Assembly: GCA_905234775.1 (NCBI GenBank)
Contig: CAJOJC010000020.1
Location: 1 to 29,939, forward strand
Direction of reading: 5' to 3'
Length of the DNA stretch: 29,939 bases
Source: an uncultured Bacteroidales bacterium
Lineage (GTDB): Bacteria > Bacteroidota > Bacteroidia > Bacteroidales > UBA932
Below are positions 8,787 through 15,438 of this stretch, piece by piece. Position 1 is the stretch's first letter. Each line of letters starts with the position of its first letter. The notes under the pieces are model-generated. The model made no database searches. It was not told the DNA's origin and was given only the letters and a program-made list of their open reading frames with translations. Position numbers and translations under genes: made by a program.

Positions 8787-10461
8787 ATGCAATTAGTATT
8801 ACAGATCATCACACTTATCGGTTCCGTCGCGATGTTGATGTACGGACTGAAAGTGATGAGTGAAGGTTTGCAGAAAATGGCCGGTAGCACCCTCAGTAAT
8901 GTGCTGGGTACGATGACCACCAACCGTTTTACAGGTGTCTTAACCGGTGCGTTCATTACTTCTGCCGTGCAATCATCTACCGCAACAACGGTCATGACGG
9001 TAAGCTTTGTGTCAGCGGGTATTTTGAGCCTAGCGCAAGCGATATCGGTGATTATGGGTGCCAATATCGGAACGACGTTCACAGCCTGGATTATGGTGTT
9101 GGGCGGCGGTTCGTTTGACTTACGACTGGTTGTTTATACATCCATTGTGCTGGCAGTGGCGCTTATCTACACGAAGAAAAACGCCAACCTGGGTGACTTC
9201 CTGATGGGTTTGAGTTTGCTATTATTGGGCTTGACGACTTTGAAGATCAACGCCACGGAGATGCACTTGGACCAAATGGAACCGGTCAAAAACTTCTTCC
9301 TCGCTACCTCCAGTTGGGGTTACGGCAGTTATTTCCTCTACCTGTTCGTAGGTGGAGTACTGACCTTTGCCGTACAATCCTCTGCCGCTATTATGGCGAT
9401 CACGATGACGCTTTGCTCGACCCACGTTTTGCCGATTGATTTGGGTATCTCGCTGGTGTTGGGTGAGAATATCGGTACGACGATAACCTCAAATATCGTT
9501 GCTTTGTCGGCTTCGGTGCAAGCTAGACGTGCCGCCATGGCGCACTTGGTATTCAACCTCTTCGGCGTGATTTGGGTATTGTGCGTGTTCCGCTGGTTTG
9601 TCGGCTGGGTTTGTCATCTGTGGGGCGTAGAGTTTACTCCGGGAATTCCCTCTCAAGTGTCCCCGGATAAGTTGAACGCTATTTTGGCTACCTTCCACAC
9701 TCGGTTTTGTGCCCCTGTTGGAGAAATTCGTGATGTGGCTATTACCCTCCAAACCGGAACAGAAAGATACGGACAGTCAGTTGCGCTTCATCTCCGGTGG
9801 TCTTATGTCCACCTCTGAGTTGTCCATCTTACAGGCCTGGAAAGAGATTCATGTCTTTGCTGTTCGTACCCAAAGGATGTTGGGCATGATCCATGACTTA
9901 TACCAAGAGAACGACGAGACGCAGTTCACCAAGATTTTCTCCCGCGTCGAGAAGTACGAAGGCATCTGTGACCGCATGGAGTACGAGATTGCACAGTACC
10001 TCAATGAGGTGGCAGACGGTCGTCTGTCTGATCAGTCCAAGCACGAAGTACATAAGATGTTGCGTATTGTGAGCGAGTTGGAGTCCGTCGGCGATGCCAA
10101 CTACAACATGTCTCGCTATATCCGCCATAAGCACGAGCATAATGTCAAATATACCGACTACCAGAATAAAAATGTCGAGATGATGCTCTACCTGCTTAGC
10201 GGCGCGGAGGCCAAGATGGTAGAGGCACTAGAGCGGGTGAATATCTCGGAGGAAGAGTTCCTGGAGATGACCAATATGGAGAACGAAATCAATAACTTCC
10301 GCGATGAGTTGAAGATACAAAATATGCAGCATATCACGGAGCATGAATACGACTACTCCGTCGGTGTCAACTATATGGATATCATTCTCGAGTTGGAGAA
10401 GATGGGTGACTATATCATTAATGTAGAAGAAGCTCTCTATGAGCATAAACACGATAAATAA
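8787..10461 (+). pseudogene. Na+/phosphate cotransporter with PhoU-like domain, broken by a frameshift
   Basis: Frame one (8787-9818) encodes the Na/Pi cotransporter domain, with two QSS repeats (AVQSSTATTV and AVQSSAAIMA) and the MGANIGTT and LGENIGTT motifs. Homology runs to LNAILATFHT at about 9701 and is then lost. From about 9700 another frame continues with GFVPLLEKFVMWLLPSK and a PhoU-like helical region up to 10461. Family members are single proteins of roughly 560-570 aa carrying both parts. At the break, the usual stretch after FHT (of the form xFNxxNTLxL) is missing, so I infer a deletion of about 25-35 bp whose length is 2 modulo 3. The GTG at 9709 could in principle restart a PhoU-like protein but lies at the break itself. 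It may be a true pseudogene or an assembly error. Confidence 0.8.
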
Positions 10462-10463
10462 AT

Positions 10464-11828
10464 ATGAGTAAGCAAAAACGTTTTTTATTGGACGAGAAAG
10501 ACCTGCCTAAGCAGTGGTATAATATTCAGGCGGAGATGGTCAATAAGCCTATGCCGCTCTTGGACCCCCAAACCCGCCAACCGCTGACAGCGGAAGACTT
10601 GGCGCATATTTTTGCATCCGAGTGTGCCCGTCAGGAATTGGACCAGGAGCACGCCTGGATTGATATCCCCGAAGAGGTGCAGGAGCGCTACCGCTACTAT
10701 CGCTCGACACCTTTGGTGCGTGCCTACGCTTTGGAAGAGGCCTTGGGAACGCCGGCTCATATATACTTTAAGAACGAAAGTGTCAACCCATTAGGTTCCC
10801 ATAAAGTCAATTCCGCTATCCCGCAGTGCTACTACTGCAAGCAGGAAGGTGTGACTAACGTAACGACCGAGACCGGTGCCGGTCAGTGGGGCGCAGCGCT
10901 CAGTTATGCCGCTAAGACCTTCGGTTTGGAGTGCGCTGTCTATCAGGTGAAGATATCGATGCAGCAAAAACCCTACCGCAGTTCGATTATGCGTACCTTC
11001 GGCGCTACGGTTACGGGTTCGCCCTCTATGTCCACCCGAGCGGGAAAGGATATCATTACCGCCGATCCTAACCACCCCGGCTCCTTAGGAACAGCTATCT
11101 CCGAGGCCATTGAGTTAGCCACTACAACCCCGAACTGCAAATATACCTTAGGTTCAGTTATGAGCCATGTGTCTCTCCATCAGACGATTATCGGCCTGGA
11201 GACCCAGGCGGCGCTTAAGAAATACGGCGTGAAGCCCGATATCATAATCGGCTGCGCCGGCGGCGGTTCGAACCTCGGCGGCCTCGCAAGCCCGTTCATC
11301 GGCGAAATGCTGCGCGGCGAGGCGGATTATAAAATTATTGCCGTGGAGCCGGCCTCATGTCCGAGCTTCACCCGTGGAGTCTATGCCTACGATTTCTGCG
11401 ACACCGGCCATATCTGCCCGCTCGCTAAGATGTATACTCTCGGCAGTACCTTTATCCCTTCGGCCAACCACGCCGGCGGCCTCCGTTACCACGGCATGAG
11501 CTCAATCCTCTCGCAGCTCTATGCCGATGGCCTCTTCGAGGCGCGTGCGGTGGAGCAGACCTCCGTCTTCGAGGCGGCCAGGCTCTTTGCCCGCGTGGAG
11601 GGAACCCTTCCCGCTCCGGAGAGCTCACACGCCATCCGTGCGGCTATCGACGAAGCCCTTAAGTGTAAGGAGACGGGCGAGGAGAAGACCATCGTCTTCG
11701 GCCTCACCGGAACCGGCTACTATGACTTGAAGGCTTACGAGCAGTTCAACAACGGCACCATGAGCGACTATATTCCTACAGACGAGGAGATAGCCGCCAA
11801 TTTGGTGGGGTTGCCTAAGGTAGAGTAA
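10464..11828 (+). CDS. trpB: TrpB2-type tryptophan synthase beta chain, with a composition break inside
   Basis: This 454-aa PLP enzyme would make tryptophan from indole and serine in the cytosol. The PLP lysine motif is PLGSHKVNSA (Lys114). The catalytic glutamate region is TETGAGQWG (135-143), and the cofactor phosphate loop is GCAGGGSNLGG (263-273). The length and the NESVNPLGSHK style fit the longer TrpB2 (TIGR01415-like) group rather than the roughly 400-aa TrpB1. No trpA or other trp gene is nearby, as is common for TrpB2. It starts 2 bp after the Na/Pi gene. Leucine codons switch from 13 of 17 TTA/TTG (up to base 11,150) to 16 of 19 CTN after it, while the protein stays intact. The stop lies 1 bp from that of the convergent lipoprotein gene. 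Confidence 0.88.
   Translation: MSKQKRFLLDEKDLPKQWYNIQAEMVNKPMPLLDPQTRQPLTAEDLAHIFASECARQELDQEHAWIDIPEEVQERYRYYRSTPLVRAYALEEALGTPAHIYFKNESVNPLGSHKVNSAIPQCYYCKQEGVTNVTTETGAGQWGAALSYAAKTFGLECAVYQVKISMQQKPYRSSIMRTFGATVTGSPSMSTRAGKDIITADPNHPGSLGTAISEAIELATTTPNCKYTLGSVMSHVSLHQTIIGLETQAALKKYGVKPDIIIGCAGGGSNLGGLASPFIGEMLRGEADYKIIAVEPASCPSFTRGVYAYDFCDTGHICPLAKMYTLGSTFIPSANHAGGLRYHGMSSILSQLYADGLFEARAVEQTSVFEAARLFARVEGTLPAPESSHAIRAAIDEALKCKETGEEKTIVFGLTGTGYYDLKAYEQFNNGTMSDYIPTDEEIAANLVGLPKVE
11151..11274. other. Probable join of two genomes inside trpB (chimera or recombination)
   Basis: The last TTA leucine codon of the left style is at 11148-11150, and the first run of CTC-Gly codons begins at 11274. 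In between lie sequences that are highly conserved in TrpB (the phosphate-binding GCAGGGSN region), a likely place for a chimeric assembly or homologous recombination. Genes to the left favour TTG/TTA-Gly. Genes to the right favour CTC/CTT and use AGG arginine often. The reading frame is not disturbed. Confidence 0.65.
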
Positions 11829-11829
11829 G

Positions 11830-12576
11830 TTACTTTTCCCAGGAGAAGGTGTGGGATTCGACTCTTTTCAGACCCTCGACGGTCTCTTCGTCCCACATAC
11901 CGTAATACCTGATTTCCTGAACTATACATCCGTTTACGTCGTATTCATAGTCGTAGACGGATGTATTTTCGTCCTGGCGTCCTCCTGAATAGGACCATCT
12001 GCTTGATTCCAGGACATTGACAGAGGCGTTGCCGAGTAGTCTAGCTTCGAACATCCATCTTTCCAGACCGCTTTCTTCTGCCCAGAGGCTCTGGACTCCT
12101 CCCACGTTTTTCTTGGGGAGGTAGGTTGCTTCGTTTATATTCCAGAAATCGCTGTTGAGATCATACTTGGTCCAGGAGTCGATATTGTTTAAAGATACTT
12201 TCTGGGTAGTTTTCTGGACTCCGTCGAGCGAGACCTTGCTTAGATAGCCGGCTTTCGTATAGTCTATAGTCCAGTTGTGGCCGGATTTCTCGACCTTAGT
12301 TGCGAAGCCGTCTTTGTTGGTTGTGAGTTTATACTCTACTGCGCCGTCAATTTCTATATAGAGAGTTTTACCGTCGCGCCTGAGGGTTCTGGTGACTCCT
12401 TTGGTGGAGATGGAGGCCAGGTCTCCGTTCTCATCGTAGGAGAAGGAGATGTTGTCGAAAGACTTGATTCTGTACTCCGGCTTTGCGGCGGGAGTAGTGT
12501 CTATGTCGTCAGGCTGGCAGGCTAATGCGAGAGCGGCGAGTGTGACAGTTGCGAGTATATATGCTGAATGTTTCAT
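11830..12576 (-). CDS. Lipoprotein of unknown function
   Basis: This 248-aa protein starts MKHSAYILATVTLAALALAC, with the lipobox cysteine at residue 20, so it is probably an exported lipoprotein. I prefer ATG 12576 to the ATG at 12603 because only the shorter form starts with a signal peptide. The mature part has short beta-type repeats of the form ISFSYDENGDLASIST and YEYDVNGCIVQEI. These resemble DUF4595-like 'porin-like fold' lipoproteins of Bacteroidales, a tentative link. It lies 27 bp downstream of the DAHP synthase gene on the same strand and is probably on its mRNA. No role in aromatic synthesis is implied. Confidence 0.75.
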   Translation of the reverse strand: MKHSAYILATVTLAALALACQPDDIDTTPAAKPEYRIKSFDNISFSYDENGDLASISTKGVTRTLRRDGKTLYIEIDGAVEYKLTTNKDGFATKVEKSGHNWTIDYTKAGYLSKVSLDGVQKTTQKVSLNNIDSWTKYDLNSDFWNINEATYLPKKNVGGVQSLWAEESGLERWMFEARLLGNASVNVLESSRWSYSGGRQDENTSVYDYEYDVNGCIVQEIRYYGMWDEETVEGLKRVESHTFSWEK

Positions 12577-12603
12577 ATTCGAATTGTTTAGAATTTGATA
12601 CAT

Positions 12604-13635
12604 CTACCACAATTCTGCTAGTTCCAGAATGAGTTTTTCGGTTTTCTCCCAGCCGAGGCATGGGTCGGTAATTGACTTTCCGTATATCGTTTCTCCCGGG
12701 TTTTGACAGCCGTCTTCTATGTAGGATTCCACCATGAATCCTTTGAGAAGGCGTTTGATCTCAGGGTTTTGAGCGGCGCTTTTAATTACGTCTTTTGCTA
12801 TTTCCGGCTGCTTTGAGTATTCCTTTCCGGAATTGGCGTGGTTGGTGTCAACTATAAGTGCTGGATTAGACAGGCCGCTTTCGGCATAAAGGTCAGCCAG
12901 TTTTGCAAGTACGTCGTATTTGTAGTTTGGCTGCATGTTGCCCTCGGGGTCTTTGTAGCCCCTCAGAACTGCATGGGCGAGGACATTGCCCTTGCTCTCT
13001 ACCTCCCAGTTCCTATATATAAAGGTATGGGGGCTCTGAGCAGCGCCGATAGCGTGGAGCATCACGCTCAGATCCCCGCTTGTGGGGTTCTTCATCCCAA
13101 CGGGGATGTCGAGCCCGCTCGCGGTTAGCCTGTGCTGCTGATTCTCCACCGAGCGCGCTCCTACCGTTACATATGAGAGGAGGTCCGATACGAAGCGGTG
13201 TTCGTCGGGGTAGAGCATTTCATCGGCGCAGGAAAATCCTGTCTCGTTAAGGACGCGCATGTGGAGCCGGCGGAGCGCTATAAGGCCCTGCAGCACGTCC
13301 GACCCGGCCAGCGGGTCGGGCTGGTGGAGCATGCCCTTGTAGCCGGTGCCGGCTGTCCTGGGCTTATTGGTATAGATGCGAGGAACAATGACGATACGGT
13401 CTTTGACGCGTTCACGGACACTGCTCAGACGGGTGATATAATCTATCACCGCGTCTTCCCGGTCCGCCGAACACGGGCCGACCACCAGGAGCATCTTATC
13501 GCTTACTCCTGTAATCACATCCCGTATCTGGGCGTCGTTTTCGCGCTTGGCCTGAGCACCCTGCTCGGAAACCGGAAACATTTCCTTGATTTCCTTAGGA
13601 ATAGGCAGCCTGCGCTTGAAGATCATATTCTTCAT
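12604..13635 (-). CDS. 3-deoxy-7-phosphoheptulonate (DAHP) synthase, class I-alpha type
   Basis: This 343-aa enzyme catalyses the first step of the shikimate pathway (phosphoenolpyruvate plus erythrose 4-phosphate). Visible family motifs are VVGPCSAD, KPRTAGTGYKG, GARSVENQQHR and VDTNHANSGK, matching the AroF/G/H group. Its start overlaps the chorismate mutase stop (ATGA), which supports ATG 13635 over the Met three codons later. Bacteroidota often use a class I-beta DAHP synthase fused to chorismate mutase; here the enzymes are separate, coupled genes and the synthase is the alpha type. Which aromatic amino acid gives feedback control cannot be read, so I do not choose among aroF, aroG and aroH. 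Confidence 0.93.
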   Translation of the reverse strand: MKNMIFKRRLPIPKEIKEMFPVSEQGAQAKRENDAQIRDVITGVSDKMLLVVGPCSADREDAVIDYITRLSSVRERVKDRIVIVPRIYTNKPRTAGTGYKGMLHQPDPLAGSDVLQGLIALRRLHMRVLNETGFSCADEMLYPDEHRFVSDLLSYVTVGARSVENQQHRLTASGLDIPVGMKNPTSGDLSVMLHAIGAAQSPHTFIYRNWEVESKGNVLAHAVLRGYKDPEGNMQPNYKYDVLAKLADLYAESGLSNPALIVDTNHANSGKEYSKQPEIAKDVIKSAAQNPEIKRLLKGFMVESYIEDGCQNPGETIYGKSITDPCLGWEKTEKLILELAELW

Positions 13636-13877
13636 TTCTTCGAAATCTCAAGTACTCCTTCCTGGAATTCCTTATACTTCTCGCGGATTTCGGGACTTAC
13701 GAGCTTCAAATTCTTCTCGATTATCTCCTTTTCGCGCTCCGGGTCCACTGCTGGCAGGCCTGCGGCGGCTTTCACCTTCGCGGCTTCCTTACTCAGCCGC
13801 ACCCGTTTCTCAAACAGCTGCGCCATCTGAGCATCTACTTCGTCGATCTCGGCCCGTATGTCTTCCATTTTTCTCAT
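13632..13877 (-). CDS. Chorismate mutase, AroQ type
   Basis: This 81-aa all-helical AroQ-fold protein converts chorismate to prephenate for phenylalanine and tyrosine. The expected residues are present: Arg8, Arg25, Lys36 and the DPEREK segment (45-50). It is the first gene of an operon with DAHP synthase (4-bp overlap). A Bacteroidota -7 box ends only 7 bp before the ATG, giving a very short leader. The Met at codon 4 could also serve as start. Pairing with DAHP synthase suggests joint control, or a physical complex that regulates the synthase, as in other bacteria. Confidence 0.9.
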   Translation of the reverse strand: MRKMEDIRAEIDEVDAQMAQLFEKRVRLSKEAAKVKAAAGLPAVDPEREKEIIEKNLKLVSPEIREKYKEFQEGVLEISKK

Positions 13878-13884
13878 AATCGTA

Positions 13885-13892
13885 CAAATTTA
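13885..13892 (-). promoter_or_regulatory. -7 promoter box for the chorismate mutase/DAHP synthase operon
   Basis: TAAATTTG on the - strand matches TAnnTTTG. The start codon is 7 bp further on, so transcription would begin nearly at the ATG. The expected -33 zone falls on the hairpin at 13906-13937 and shows no clear TTTG, so factor binding there could control the promoter. Confidence 0.55.
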
Positions 13893-13905
13893 ACTAAAAA
13901 CTTGA

Positions 13906-13937
13906 TACTACTCCCTACGTCGCGGTAGGGAGTAGTA
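13906..13937. repeat. Perfect 13-bp inverted repeat between divergent genes
   Basis: TACTACTCCCTAC (13906-13918) and its exact complement (13925-13937) flank a 6-base loop, GTCGCG. The repeat lies between the chorismate mutase and S41 lipoprotein starts, upstream of both -7 boxes and over the -33 zone of the aro promoter. It could be an operator for a dimeric regulator. T-rich DNA on both sides also allows a terminator reading, but no gene ends here. Confidence 0.75.
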
Positions 13938-13944
13938 CGAACTT

Positions 13945-13976
13945 TTTGTTTTTGAGGGCAATGTTGAGTAACTTAG
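13945..13976 (+). promoter_or_regulatory. Likely promoter of the S41 lipoprotein-LemA-DUF2207 unit
   Basis: TTTG at 13945-13948 is followed after 20 bp by TAACTTAG (13969-13976), one mismatch from TAnnTTTG. The ATG is only 4 bp after the -7 box, so the mRNA may be leaderless. Confidence 0.5.
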
Positions 13977-13980
13977 CACT

Positions 13981-14871
13981 ATGAAAAAAGCAACATTTTT
14001 CTTTCTCGCGGCGATTTGCATTGCAGGCTGCAGTCTGCTGGACAATCAATCTACCCCGAAGGGCTATGTTAAACACTGCGTGCGAATCCTGGACAATAAT
14101 GCGCTTTACGCAGATACTCCCGAGTGGAAAGATACTATGAATGCTATTCTGAGTGAAGATCTTCAGGATATGGAAGCCGCACATAATGCTGTCGCAAGGG
14201 CTGCGCGTGTTGCCGGCGGAAAGCATTCCCAGCTTTTAGCTCCGGTAAAAGATACCGCGTCCTATAATGAGACTGTTCCTGAAGTGCAAATGATAGGGGA
14301 GAGTATCGCGTATGTTTATCTCCCTGCGCATTCTGGAGTTAAAGTCTCGGATTCGCTCTATACCTATACTATTCTGAACTTCCTTAAAGCGCACACAGAC
14401 GCGCAAGGCGTCGTAATTGATCTGCGTGACAACACCGGCGGAAATATGTATCCGATGATTGCGGCGCTGAGCCCTGTTATTCCGGATGGCGACGTGATAC
14501 GTTTCAAAAACAAAAAACGCACAACGCCTATTCCTCTTGAATATATCACGAACAGCCAGGGCGTCGGCGCTTCTGAAAAGTTCCCCGCGGAGACTCCCAT
14601 CGCCGTCATTACTAACGATTGGACTGCAAGTTCGGGAGAGGCTACATTGCTGTGTTTCAGGGGTTTACCTAATGTAAAAACCTTCGGCACTCCTACCGCA
14701 GGCTATGCCAGCGCCAATGTAACTTACCCTCTGGCAGACGGCTATACCCTCCTTGTCACGACATCCTGCGACATGGCCCGCACTGGCGAGGTCTTCTGCG
14801 ACGATCCCATCGCTCCCGAAGTAGAAACAAATACCCCGCTCAAAGAGGCGGTTAACTGGTTACTGAATTAA
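13981..14871 (+). CDS. S41-family peptidase-like lipoprotein without the usual lysine
   Basis: This 296-aa protein starts MKKATFFFLAAICIAGC, with the lipobox Cys at residue 17. The S41 core is visible as VVIDLRDNTGGN (144-155), the nucleophile motif TASSGE (215-220) and VKTFGTPTAGYAS (232-244). In C-terminal processing peptidases the last motif holds the general-base lysine (FGKG); here that position is Thr. A His in GGKHS (His82) could act instead, as in the nisin-resistance protein NSR branch, which uses a Ser-His dyad. It is therefore probably an exported peptidase or peptide-binding protein of that branch. It heads a + unit with lemA and the DUF2207 gene; the substrate is unknown. Confidence 0.85.
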   Translation: MKKATFFFLAAICIAGCSLLDNQSTPKGYVKHCVRILDNNALYADTPEWKDTMNAILSEDLQDMEAAHNAVARAARVAGGKHSQLLAPVKDTASYNETVPEVQMIGESIAYVYLPAHSGVKVSDSLYTYTILNFLKAHTDAQGVVIDLRDNTGGNMYPMIAALSPVIPDGDVIRFKNKKRTTPIPLEYITNSQGVGASEKFPAETPIAVITNDWTASSGEATLLCFRGLPNVKTFGTPTAGYASANVTYPLADGYTLLVTTSCDMARTGEVFCDDPIAPEVETNTPLKEAVNWLLN

Positions 14872-14877
14872 TTAAAT

Positions 14878-15426
14878 ATGGTTACAGCAATTATTATCAT
14901 CGCAGTCGTGGTGCTGGTAGCACTATGGCTCGTAGGCGCCCAGCGCAAGCTCGTCAGCGCAGAAGAGTTCTGCATGAATGCCCTCAGCCAGATCGGCGTG
15001 CAGCAGAATAGCCGTTGGGATGCCCTTACCGCTCTCGCCGAACTTACGAAGGGCTACAGCGAACACGAATACAAGACCCTCATGGACGTAATCGCCCAGC
15101 GTTCGCCGATCGGCCGTAATTCAACCGCGGCAGACGTGGCGGCGCAGGAAGGCAGGATAGGCGAGGCCCTCAAGCTCATCAACGTGGTGGCAGAGCAGTA
15201 TCCGGCCCTCAAGGCCAATGAGACCTATATCAAGACCATGGACGAGGTGGGTAAGTACGAGAACCAGGTCCGCCTCAGCCGTATGACCTACAACGACACG
15301 GTTACGAAGTTCAACCGCATGGTCCGCATGTTCCCCGACTCGATCGCCGCCGCCATCTTAGGCTTCAAGACGAAAGAATATCTCGCCGAGCCCGCCGGAA
15401 AGACCGACATGCCCTCGATGAAATAG
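14878..15426 (+). CDS. lemA: LemA family membrane protein
   Basis: This 182-aa protein has one N-terminal membrane helix (VTAIIIIAVVVLVALWLVG) and a helical body. The LemA pattern is recognisable: VQQNSRWDALTALAELTKGY in the first half and MTYNDTVTKFNRMVRMFPDS near the end. The molecular function of LemA is not established. It sits 6 bp after the S41 gene and 12 bp before a DUF2207 gene. LemA and DUF2207 are often neighbours, which supports both calls. Confidence 0.88.
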   Translation: MVTAIIIIAVVVLVALWLVGAQRKLVSAEEFCMNALSQIGVQQNSRWDALTALAELTKGYSEHEYKTLMDVIAQRSPIGRNSTAADVAAQEGRIGEALKLINVVAEQYPALKANETYIKTMDEVGKYENQVRLSRMTYNDTVTKFNRMVRMFPDSIAAAILGFKTKEYLAEPAGKTDMPSMK

Positions 15427-15438
15427 CCCACGCTCCCG

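Noticed and set aside
9709..10461. A separate PhoU-like gene starting at GTG 9709
   Set aside because: The first residues (PLLEKFVMWLLPSK) belong to the last part of the Na/Pi membrane domain and the frame is open just upstream, so this is the second half of one broken gene.
10464..11828. A tryptophan operon in the window
   Set aside because: Only a TrpB2-type gene is present, with no trpA, trpC, trpD or trpE around it, and its neighbours on the left are transport and envelope genes.
13906..13960. The 13-bp hairpin followed by T-rich DNA as a rho-independent terminator
   Set aside because: No gene on either strand ends here; it lies between two divergent starts, so an operator or leader element fits better.
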